This document shows, one piece after another, positions 1-7,440 of a stretch of DNA of 33,428 nt; within the stretch, counting starts at the first letter, position 1; every line of letters starts with the position of its first letter. The notes beneath the pieces were generated by a model. That model was not told the DNA's origin. It saw only the letters and a program-made list of their open reading frames with translations, and did not search any database. Origin of the DNA: a virus; the IMG/VR virus record IMGVR_UViG_3300050010_000496, positions 1-33,428 of that record; one strand, given 5' to 3'. Position numbers and translations under genes: made by a program.

Positions 1-1
1 C

Positions 2-709
2 GAACTCTCAGTCTATCCCTACATGAGTGCCTACTCTACCACTCTCTCCAGCGAGAAACTGTGGCATTCTAGAGGCACAACACTGTCCTCCTACTCGGAT
101 AAGATGATTCAACTTCCCAATGGAGGAGTCATAAAGATCCTGGCTCCTCCCGATCATGCCAACATCTGGGCAACCCTTTGCACCTATCGGGAGGAGAACA
201 AGGTCAAGATAGAAAGTAATCTCAATGCTTTGATGATCGCTCAAGCCTTTGTAGGTAGTAAGGCTACTTCTCGTCTTTCAGAGGATCTCAGAAAGACAGC
301 AAAGAATCTTCAACCTGACTTACAGGAACCCTGGCAGAAGATTGTGAAGCCGGTGCGTGAGTATAAAGAGGATGGCTGGGCTCATGGCGGTGGTGATTCC
401 ATTGAAGAACTCATGCGAGAGATGCATGGCATCGACAGCTTTGACAAACATGAACAACTCATGGCGGCCTTCGAGAAGCAACAACGTGAAGCGGCGGAGA
501 AGGAGAAGGATCGCATTGAGGATCTGGTGCGCAAGTACCACAAGGACGAGCCGGTTTGGGAAGACTCAATGCCAGTCATCTTGTCTGATGCTGAGGTTCG
601 GCACCAGGAGCAGGAACTCAAGAAGAATCGCAAGGTCATCAACCCAATTGTGCCTTATGAATCTCAAACTCCTCAGGAGAGGATTCGTAGGTTTGATCAG
701 AATCGTTAA
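2..709 (+). CDS. Unidentified protein upstream of the tail chaperone, 5' end cut by the window
   Basis: The frame is open from the first complete codon of the window to a TAA stop. The first ATG (position 23) has no Shine-Dalgarno sequence before it, so the true start probably lies upstream and this is a partial gene with 235 visible residues. I do not recognise a domain. The product looks soluble, mixed alpha/beta at first, then strongly helical and charged (Lys/Glu/Arg-rich from about residue 150), with no signal peptide or membrane segment. In contractile phages the slots just before the tape measure often hold tail-completion or assembly-chaperone genes, so such a role is possible but inferred only from position. 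Its last codons lie in a 38-bp sequence repeated 1.4 kb downstream, and its stop overlaps the stop of a convergent gene by 4 bp. Confidence 0.75.
   Translation, partial: ELSVYPYMSAYSTTLSSEKLWHSRGTTLSSYSDKMIQLPNGGVIKILAPPDHANIWATLCTYREENKVKIESNLNALMIAQAFVGSKATSRLSEDLRKTAKNLQPDLQEPWQKIVKPVREYKEDGWAHGGGDSIEELMREMHGIDSFDKHEQLMAAFEKQQREAAEKEKDRIEDLVRKYHKDEPVWEDSMPVILSDAEVRHQEQELKKNRKVINPIVPYESQTPQERIRRFDQNR
671..708 (+). repeat. 38-bp direct repeat, copy 1 (3' end of the first gene)
   Basis: Matches positions 2074-2111 at 36 of 38 bases. In this copy it encodes the last residues of the upstream gene (PQERIRRFDQNR) followed by TAA. The two differences between copies (cgt/cgc and ttt/ttc) are both synonymous in this frame. 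The two copies bracket the reverse-strand 440-aa gene. Confidence 0.85.
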
Positions 710-2028
710 CGAATTCGTCTCAATAGTTTAGATTTAATCCTCATACTATGCAAAAACTTGTTGTCTTCACTCTGTTCTTTTTCCTTCTTTTTCGCCTCTT
801 CTGCCAACTCTTTTTCCAACTTTTCCCTTGGCTCCACCATACGTGGATCTTCACCTGGTTGTTGTCCCTTTAGTTTTTCCTTGTCAATTTCAGCCTGTTC
901 CTTTATCTTCTTGGCAGACATTGTCTCAAAAATATGCAAGGCTTGTATAAACTCTTCTCTCGGTATATCTATCAGTAGGTTCTTATCTACTCCTGATCGG
1001 AATCTGAGAGTCTTCCCTTCATCATCGTGACTTCTTTTTACAATCCAACCATAGTCAGCCCAATGTCCACTAGAAGTGGTATCCTTGTTACTCATAGATT
1101 CCACTGATTTTGCCTGAGTACCATAGGCTGGAGTTAACTCCGCTATAAGTTGAGCAGACTTATATGGAAATGTGGCAATATTTTCTTCGCTACCTGTGTT
1201 ATAGATTAAAATTACAGCGCCAGTATCTGGATCATTAGATATTTGTCCTTCACCTGTACTTGGTTTTGCCCAATTATCCCTATTCCAATCCTCCTTATTG
1301 ATACGACGTCCTTCACTAAGTTCATTTTTCCGCATTATTTCCTGATAGGATTCCACTAATTGCCTGTATTTTGGATATAAATCCATTAAGGATTCTTGGA
1401 ACTCGTTATCCCAGTTTCTCCAGGTTATGTTAAGTGTACGAGGTTGCGGTGGTGATGATGTATACCCCCATTCACGCCAACCTTCGTCTTTCCAAAACTT
1501 CTTTGTGTAGTAAGTAGCTGCATGATAGATGGCAGCCATAGGATCTAGAATTTTATGTACAACATCTTCTGTCTCTACTTTTTGAATGTCATGTTCATGA
1601 CAATACTCTCTCCCCTTCTTATTGAGATACTGAGATTTCGGAGAATAATGAAGATGAGTCTTTAATCCAAAGTATCCACTCAGATTTCCGGACGTAACTC
1701 TTGACCAAATAGCCAAAAATCCACTAGCTTCCAGCTGTTGAACAACTTGAGGACTAATCGAAGCACAATTATGCAATTTCTCCTCTCCAATTAGAAATTC
1801 ATGAGATTGTCCATCTTGACTAAGGTTTTTCATCAAAAATAGTCTATCTCTATCAACATCATCTTGAGTAAGTTCTCTATTTTCTCTCATCCCATCTAAA
1901 GGAATTCCAGGATTAACCTGTATCTTGGGAAAACTATAGATATGAACTCCAAGATTACCTTGGTTATTGGGAATGTGTAGCAAGAGAGAAAGAGCAGTTT
2001 CAAAGTTTGGATTAGAGTGAAATATCAT
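706..2028 (-). CDS. 440-aa protein of unknown function, reverse-strand accessory gene
   Basis: Transcribed against almost everything else in the window. The start at 2028 is supported by a strong GGAGGAGG just before the ATG. I do not recognise the family. The middle is rich in aromatic residues (many Trp and Tyr between about residues 165 and 330). The last roughly 75 residues are a highly charged Lys/Glu helix, likely a coiled coil, ending in a basic tail (KSKLLRRIR). No signal peptide, membrane segment or nuclease motif is evident. The gene is AT-rich (23 of 60 bases G or C at 1141-1200, against 32 of 60 in the sheath at 22021-22080). It lies between two copies of a 38-bp direct repeat, and its stop overlaps the convergent gene's stop by 4 bp. 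This fits a recently acquired accessory (moron-like) gene, but its role is unknown. Confidence 0.75.
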   Translation of the reverse strand: MIFHSNPNFETALSLLLHIPNNQGNLGVHIYSFPKIQVNPGIPLDGMRENRELTQDDVDRDRLFLMKNLSQDGQSHEFLIGEEKLHNCASISPQVVQQLEASGFLAIWSRVTSGNLSGYFGLKTHLHYSPKSQYLNKKGREYCHEHDIQKVETEDVVHKILDPMAAIYHAATYYTKKFWKDEGWREWGYTSSPPQPRTLNITWRNWDNEFQESLMDLYPKYRQLVESYQEIMRKNELSEGRRINKEDWNRDNWAKPSTGEGQISNDPDTGAVILIYNTGSEENIATFPYKSAQLIAELTPAYGTQAKSVESMSNKDTTSSGHWADYGWIVKRSHDDEGKTLRFRSGVDKNLLIDIPREEFIQALHIFETMSAKKIKEQAEIDKEKLKGQQPGEDPRMVEPREKLEKELAEEAKKKEKEQSEDNKFLHSMRIKSKLLRRIR

Positions 2029-2041
2029 ACCTCCTCCTACT

Positions 2042-2057
2042 AGACTCCTAGAAGTCT
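2042..2057 (-). promoter_or_regulatory. Small hairpin in the leader of the reverse-strand 440-aa gene
   Basis: Read on the minus strand, AGACTT and GAGTCT can form a 6-bp stem (one G-T pair) around a CTAG loop. It sits just upstream of the strong ribosome binding site of the reverse gene. It could be a leader RNA hairpin or an operator-like near-palindrome; no clear -35/-10 pair could be assigned near it. Confidence 0.3.
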
Positions 2058-2073
2058 GTTTGTGTGAAATATC

Positions 2074-2111
2074 CCTCAGGAGAGGATTCGCAGGTTCGAT
2101 CAGAATCGTTA
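2074..2111 (+). repeat. 38-bp direct repeat, copy 2
   Basis: Second copy of the 3' end of the first gene. In the same frame it would encode the identical peptide and then a TAG stop at 2110-2112, but in-frame TGA codon 2065-2067 just upstream shows that the rest of that gene is absent here. Its end overlaps the stop of the next reverse-strand gene at 2109, reproducing the 4-bp convergent stop overlap seen at copy 1. Confidence 0.85.
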
Positions 2112-3044
2112 GTAGTCCTGTGTGACTAGCTCCTTGGATGAAACCTTCTTCAAGTGAACGGTTGCCTCAATGGCCTTCTGAGTCTCTTCCCAGTACTTGT
2201 CCACTGAATGAGGGTCAAGTCCGTTGGCCTCGGCGTACTTTTCCCAGAACTCCTTGGTCCTCGTTGCCTTGAAGGCATCGATAGCTTCCTGCTGACCGGA
2301 AGTGTACTTTGGCTCCCTGTCTAAGATATCGCTCCAGCGATCGATGTTAAGAAGGAAATTGGATGAATCCTTGCCACAGCGTCCAGCTAGGCAGTAGCCT
2401 GTAATGACTGGCCATTTCACCTGTTCCACGCCAAAACCTTCTTCACCCAGTTGATTCTGTCTATCAGGACCTTCAAGATGCCACATCACATCAAAGTGAG
2501 GAATCGTAGTATCTGAAGCTGGAACAGAATACTTTCCATCCATGCTATCTGTATCATTGGGGCAATTGCTGATGAAGTCGTCACCGATGACTACTTGTTT
2601 GTCGAACTTCAACTGAGTGACGACATACTTCAAGGTGTAGATGTTCAACGAACCTTCGATGTAACGCTGGTACAACCAGCCGGTTTTGCGCACGTACCAG
2701 TCATCCCAGTAATCGTTCTGCATAACTTGAGACAAGAACTTGTCACCTTGTCCACAGAAGGAAATAGCCTGATGAGGACGGATAATCTTTGGGTCGTAAT
2801 CAGGTCCCACAACATTTCCTAAAGGAACACCGTTACCAAACTGAGAATCTTTAGCAGCTTGATAGACATAGCTCATATGTTCAGAATTACTGTGTTCAGG
2901 AGTAGCCAGCCACACCAAACCAGCAAGACTGAAGATCACTACTCCCATCGCTAGCAAACCGAGAACCTTCAGTAAGAAGAAAGCTGCTTTCAATGGAGCT
3001 AGTAAGAACGACGCCGCTTCTGCAAGCCAACCAAACTCTCCCAT
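2109..3044 (-). CDS. Membrane-anchored protein with a cysteine-containing outer domain, unknown function
   Basis: The start is placed at 3044, where GAGGAG lies 6 bases upstream of ATG; a GTG at 3071 would add nine residues without a good site. The 311-aa product has a hydrophobic N-terminus, with amphipathic or hydrophobic residues 7-25 and a clear transmembrane segment at about 27-47. A soluble domain of some 260 residues follows, with four cysteines (in SFCGQG, SNCPND, GYCLAG and GRCGKD), as expected of a disulfide-bearing exported domain. It is not recognisable as a known family. The position, alone with another reverse-strand gene inside a tail operon, fits an accessory gene acting at the host envelope, for example superinfection exclusion, but that is inference. 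It is transcribed away from the chaperone and tape-measure genes, so 3045-3150 must hold its start signals. Confidence 0.7.
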   Translation of the reverse strand: MGEFGWLAEAASFLLAPLKAAFFLLKVLGLLAMGVVIFSLAGLVWLATPEHSNSEHMSYVYQAAKDSQFGNGVPLGNVVGPDYDPKIIRPHQAISFCGQGDKFLSQVMQNDYWDDWYVRKTGWLYQRYIEGSLNIYTLKYVVTQLKFDKQVVIGDDFISNCPNDTDSMDGKYSVPASDTTIPHFDVMWHLEGPDRQNQLGEEGFGVEQVKWPVITGYCLAGRCGKDSSNFLLNIDRWSDILDREPKYTSGQQEAIDAFKATRTKEFWEKYAEANGLDPHSVDKYWEETQKAIEATVHLKKVSSKELVTQDY

Positions 3045-3079
3045 GATGTACTCCTCAAGATTATCTACCACATCTGGAA

Positions 3080-3114
3080 CTCAGATCGGTTAGTATCCAA
3101 TCGTTAATGAATTC
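3080..3114 (+). repeat. Degenerate copies of the 38-bp repeat end, between divergent genes
   Basis: Bases 3099-3114 match 702-717 (the stop region of the first gene and beyond) at 15 of 16 positions. Bases around 3080-3098 resemble 2099-2118 with a few gaps. The segment lies in the short divergent region between the membrane protein gene and the chaperone gene. It may be the distal remnant of the original gene junction before the reverse-strand genes came in. Confidence 0.4.
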
Positions 3115-3150
3115 CGATTTATCAACTCTGACATGATTAGTGAGGGATGT

Positions 3151-3780
3151 ATGAAAAAGGAAATGATGGAGGAAGGAATTGCTGAAGCAGTTCCGTCAAT
3201 TGACGAGATAGTTGCTGCACTTGCCGGCTTTGGATTGGAGGATTTTGAAGAGATCCTCACTGTCAAGGTCGGTCCCAAGGAACTTCGTCTCAGAATTGCC
3301 AATCTTCCGACTGAAGAGGAGATGAACTCACTCTTTGCGGTGGAAGAATTCAAGGGATATGCCTGGGTTCAACACATCAAGTGTGAGATTCTATCCCGAG
3401 CAATCTCTTGGATCAATGGCATCAACATTCGCAATCTGACTTCCACACAGCGAATGGTTGTGGATCCCACAGACAAGGAAGGAGTTCAGAAAGACATCCA
3501 GGTTGTTCTCCGCAATCTCCTAATGGGTTGGGGCCAAGAATTTGTGGGAGTATTGTGGAAAGTGCTCATGGTTCATGCTCAACGCATCACGGACAAGTTG
3601 TATGAGCAATTCCCCGACAGCGCCATCATGACGGAATACGAGAAGAGATTCATGGAACACGCACAGGAAGAAATCGAGCAGGCGACTACCGACAATATCC
3701 GGCAGCAGATTTCTGAAATGTACGATCCTGAGATAGACGTGCCTAAGGAATCTGAACCTACGAAGACAAAGGAAAAGTAG
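3151..3780 (+). CDS. Probable tail assembly chaperone
   Basis: The ATG at 3151 is chosen because GAGG lies 5 bases upstream; an ATG at 3133 would add six residues but has no such site. The 209-aa product is acidic, soluble and mostly helical. A short beta-rich part (LTVKVGPKELRLRIANLP) is followed by long helices and a Glu/Gln/Lys-rich tail. The call rests mainly on position: the gene ends only 3 bases before the tape-measure start, where tailed phages encode the chaperone that coats the tape measure during tail assembly. I found no convincing slippery heptamer for the translational frameshift seen in some phages, so this looks like a single-product gene. It is the first gene of the block after the two reverse-strand insertions and presumably needs a promoter within or upstream of 3045-3150. 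Confidence 0.55.
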   Translation: MKKEMMEEGIAEAVPSIDEIVAALAGFGLEDFEEILTVKVGPKELRLRIANLPTEEEMNSLFAVEEFKGYAWVQHIKCEILSRAISWINGINIRNLTSTQRMVVDPTDKEGVQKDIQVVLRNLLMGWGQEFVGVLWKVLMVHAQRITDKLYEQFPDSAIMTEYEKRFMEHAQEEIEQATTDNIRQQISEMYDPEIDVPKESEPTKTKEK

Positions 3781-3783
3781 ACT

Positions 3784-6700
3784 ATGACTATGGATCAAAC
3801 CCAAAATGGTCCTCCCAATACGGTAGGAATTGGCGGAGATAAGGATAATCCCTTAAATTCAGGGAACGTGCGCCAAGGACCAGAACTACCAAATCTTAGT
3901 CACATTCTAGAAGGAATGATCAACATCAGAGACGTTCAAAATAAGATGTTGGAGTTATCTGGAGACTTGAAGGCGTCTTTAGATGAAATTCCTAAATCAC
4001 TAAAGGATACTGTTGAACAATTAAAAAGGATTCACACCAGTGTGAAGGATACTGTTAGTGAAGTAGAAGATACTGTTGATGCTTATGCTAAATTGAAGAA
4101 GAGAGCTGAGGAATTCAACAGAACTCTTAATGACTCTACTAGAAGTGAACATCAGAAAAAACTTGACTTTCAAGATATGATTGATTCATTCGAAAAATTA
4201 GTGAAATTTGGGAGACTAAATACGACACAGCTTCAAGAAGCTGGAGATCATATTGAGCGTCTTAAAAAGGGGTATCAAGATGTCCTAGAAAAGGTAATGG
4301 ATTTGACTAATCCACTTCATGTAAGACAGTACCAAGTCTCTTGGGAGAATGCACTTCGTACTATAAAAGCATTTGGGGTAGAATACAAAAGTATCAACAG
4401 CACTGGCTTGCGTGCTAGACAAGACAACATGCGTGCTGCCTTTTCTCAGGCTGGCTTCTACATGAAGCCCGGTTATAGAGACCGCGCTGTAAGAATGGGA
4501 CAACTTGCTGCCAATTTTAAGGAAAATACAAAGCATCATATAGCAGAAATTAGGGAGGCTTTTGATGAAAAACGTACTGCAGGTGGATTTGGAGGAAATA
4601 TAGTTCGAAAAAGAAATGGAAGAATAGATTGGAAAGCCTATTCTAAACCAGGAGATGCTCTGGATAGGGAAAGTTGGGGAGATAAAGGACTTCAAAGTGA
4701 ATTTGAAAAGCTGGGAGGTAATAGTAAATCATTAAAAGGAGCATATCGAGCATTGGCTGAGTCTAAGGCAGGTGGTCCTTCACTTAGTCTAATGAACAGA
4801 ATGCGCTTAGGAATTGCTGAAAGAGGAGGGGCTGTTAGCGGACTTGCTAATTGGGGAATGGGTCTGGTAGAAAAGGGAATAGGAATGGGAGCCGGAGTGA
4901 TGGCTACTCCCGGTGTTGGAGAAAGTCTTGCTCTTCTTAGTTTAGTGAGAGCTGGATTTGATAAGCAAATTGAGATCAATCAGGGAATTGAGAAGAACCT
5001 CGGTACTGCGGGAGTGTTTGCTCCAGGTCAAGGTAGTGTATTTCAGAATATGCGCAATGTTGAGACTAACTTAATGCCTTCATTTGGTGGAGGATTCTAC
5101 AACACCTTGGGCATTACCTATAAAAAGAACATGGAAGTCGCTCAAGCAATGGCTTCTAGTGGAGTAGGTCTTTCTGAATTGCAGCAGGATAATAGCGTTT
5201 TTAAGAACAGTCGGTGGGGACCTGGATCCTACGGAGCGATCCAACATACGGCATACACCACTGCTCGCCTAGCTGGATTTGACACAGCAGCGGGTACTGC
5301 TCAGGCCGTGAAATTGATACAGGCCTATGGTCAGTCTCTACAATCAACCCATGAGTTCTTTATCACGTTGACCAAAGATGCTCAAGCTGCTGGTATGACC
5401 ACAGTCAAATACGTGAGCATCATCGATGATGTGACCAGTGGTCTAGATAACATGAACAAGTCCTTTGAGACGGCTGTAAGTGTGGTTAGAATGCTAGGGG
5501 CTTCTGGTGGGTCAACAGCTGAAGATATCAAAGAGATGGTTTCAGCTATATCAGGAAATGGAGAGAAACGCCCTCTAAGGACAGATGCTTTCTTGTACTC
5601 TCAGATGGCTAAGTCAGGAAGAGCATCTCAGTCTGCATCAAGCGAACAGGAACGTGTTCGGGTTCGTTCTGGGGAATTAGCAAAATCCATTGAACAGGCT
5701 GGAGTTACAGGAAATGGATTTGAAGGTCTGTATGCTTCTAACGGTGGTGCGGATAAAATAGCAGGTATGGGAACTGGAGTAATGAACTTGCAAAGTTTGC
5801 TCGCTACTGCAGGAGGAGAACCAAACGCTCAGAGAACAGGGTTAGTAAAACAAATTCAAGCAGTGTTTCAGGCATCAGCTCAAGTTAACAAGTACAGTCA
5901 ACTTCAACAAGGAGGTAACGGATTACTAGCAGCTAGTCAATCTCAATTTATCAAGCCGGATCTCCTATCCCAGATACTTGAAGAAAACAACGCAGTTATG
6001 TCGAATTTGGATTTACAGCATAAAAGCATGGGTGACTTGAGAAGAATGGTGGCGGCACAAGGAGGGACACAAGAATCTCTACTGACTGGAGGTCTTGCTG
6101 AAAAATTTGGAGGAGCTAAACCGCAACAACTTGTTGACATTTTACAGGCTCACACTCTAGCAGCAGGTTCAGTAATCAAGGAAATCCAGAGCTATACTTC
6201 TCCCGAAGATGCCTTGAAGTTCATAGGTAGCATAGGTGGAAGGGGTTTCAGAGGTAAGGCGGCTCAAGATGTACTCGATCTTGCAACTAGCAAAAATGCA
6301 GATAAACTCACTGAACTCTCAAATAGGCTAGTGGATAGTGGATTGATGGTAGGAGAACTAGGAAGGTCTGGTGTCACACCTGATGGTACCGAAGTAGATA
6401 AGCTGGAGGACATCAGAGCAGCAACTGTTAACATTGCAACTACATCCACAGCCGATATGTTTGCTAACTCTTTTGAACATTTGTTCATGTTGATTGTGAA
6501 ACCAGTGAACGACATCCTGGATGTTCTACCTGGACATAGTCCAGCAGCAGCGGGTAGCATCGAGCGTATGCGTTATGACGTAGCTGACAGACATCGAGAA
6601 AAAGCCATTAAAAATATAGTAGACTACCAAAAGAGGCTGTCGCCGAATGATCCGCAGCAACCTGGTCTAAGAGATCTACTTTCTGAGTTGAACTATGATA

Positions 6701-7428
6701 GGCCGGGGTTAGATGCTACACCTGCTACACTAGATAGAGTAACCGCAAAGATAAACTCTGGGTTAAGTATAGGCAGCGATTATCAAAGCTCTGAGAAGTT
6801 GAACGACACATTTAAGTACAATTGGGGAGATGCCATACTTGGTCGGCGTGGGATTCTGGGGGGACCAACTCCCATACAAGGTAAAACAGCGGCTGATAAT
6901 GATCGGATTTATAGCGGGCAAGTTGATGCATACTTGAATCGAATCACCGGAATTGATCCAAAAACTGGGCAAAGGTACATAAATTCTGAAACTGGGAAAC
7001 CATACACTGACGCAGAAGCAGCCGGGTTAGTGATGAGATCTCTAGTAAATATGGAAAAAACTCCTGGTGATATTCAGATAAAGGATAATCAGTTGGTAAT
7101 TCCTAGTAGTGAACTTACTGACCCAGGAGGAGGAGAATCACCAATGGCTAAGTTTTTAGATAGAGTAGCTAGATTACCAGGAGGAGGATTTTTTAGTAAC
7201 GCAGACAAACCAGATAATCGTGCAGGTTGGGAAGGTGGTAAAACAACTGGTTATTCTACTGTCAACATGACTATCTATAATAATACTAATGGTCAACTTT
7301 TCCAAGGGATCATTGGAGGTCAGCAAACAGCCAGAACAAGTAGTCAAAATGTTACAGCTGTAGTTCCCAAGGTTCGCTGGAACGACCATCAACTGCATCG
7401 GATAATTCCACACTGGGATCATCAGTAA
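3784..7428 (+). CDS. Tail tape measure protein
   Basis: At 1214 aa this is one of the longest genes in the window. Residues about 30-180 are predicted coiled coil (heptad-like Leu/Ile with many Lys/Glu). A small hydrophobic, Gly-rich stretch at about 352-389 is typical of the membrane-interacting segment of tape measures, and long helical, Ala/Gln-rich regions follow. It stretches inside the tail tube and fixes tail length. With the usual rule of about 1.5 angstrom per residue this predicts a tail of roughly 180 nm (inference). No peptidase or lysozyme motif is seen, and the peptidoglycan-cutting domain is in the next gene. It follows the chaperone by 3 bases and precedes the transglycosylase gene by 12. 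Composition is AT-rich with a more GC-rich patch around 5200-5520. An alternative ATG lies two codons downstream. Confidence 0.85.
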   Translation: MTMDQTQNGPPNTVGIGGDKDNPLNSGNVRQGPELPNLSHILEGMINIRDVQNKMLELSGDLKASLDEIPKSLKDTVEQLKRIHTSVKDTVSEVEDTVDAYAKLKKRAEEFNRTLNDSTRSEHQKKLDFQDMIDSFEKLVKFGRLNTTQLQEAGDHIERLKKGYQDVLEKVMDLTNPLHVRQYQVSWENALRTIKAFGVEYKSINSTGLRARQDNMRAAFSQAGFYMKPGYRDRAVRMGQLAANFKENTKHHIAEIREAFDEKRTAGGFGGNIVRKRNGRIDWKAYSKPGDALDRESWGDKGLQSEFEKLGGNSKSLKGAYRALAESKAGGPSLSLMNRMRLGIAERGGAVSGLANWGMGLVEKGIGMGAGVMATPGVGESLALLSLVRAGFDKQIEINQGIEKNLGTAGVFAPGQGSVFQNMRNVETNLMPSFGGGFYNTLGITYKKNMEVAQAMASSGVGLSELQQDNSVFKNSRWGPGSYGAIQHTAYTTARLAGFDTAAGTAQAVKLIQAYGQSLQSTHEFFITLTKDAQAAGMTTVKYVSIIDDVTSGLDNMNKSFETAVSVVRMLGASGGSTAEDIKEMVSAISGNGEKRPLRTDAFLYSQMAKSGRASQSASSEQERVRVRSGELAKSIEQAGVTGNGFEGLYASNGGADKIAGMGTGVMNLQSLLATAGGEPNAQRTGLVKQIQAVFQASAQVNKYSQLQQGGNGLLAASQSQFIKPDLLSQILEENNAVMSNLDLQHKSMGDLRRMVAAQGGTQESLLTGGLAEKFGGAKPQQLVDILQAHTLAAGSVIKEIQSYTSPEDALKFIGSIGGRGFRGKAAQDVLDLATSKNADKLTELSNRLVDSGLMVGELGRSGVTPDGTEVDKLEDIRAATVNIATTSTADMFANSFEHLFMLIVKPVNDILDVLPGHSPAAAGSIERMRYDVADRHREKAIKNIVDYQKRLSPNDPQQPGLRDLLSELNYDRPGLDATPATLDRVTAKINSGLSIGSDYQSSEKLNDTFKYNWGDAILGRRGILGGPTPIQGKTAADNDRIYSGQVDAYLNRITGIDPKTGQRYINSETGKPYTDAEAAGLVMRSLVNMEKTPGDIQIKDNQLVIPSSELTDPGGGESPMAKFLDRVARLPGGGFFSNADKPDNRAGWEGGKTTGYSTVNMTIYNNTNGQLFQGIIGGQQTARTSSQNVTAVVPKVRWNDHQLHRIIPHWDHQ

Positions 7429-7440
7429 AACGGAGTTTTA

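Noticed and set aside
3045-3150. Sigma70-type promoters for the divergent genes
   Set aside because: TAGTAT, GATAAT and TTGATA-like boxes exist but none pairs with a partner at 16-18 bases, so no promoter is claimed, although start signals must exist nearby.
3730-3790. Programmed frameshift between chaperone and tape-measure genes
   Set aside because: I looked for a slippery heptamer near the chaperone stop and saw none in the right phase; the tape measure has its own start with an AAGGA site.
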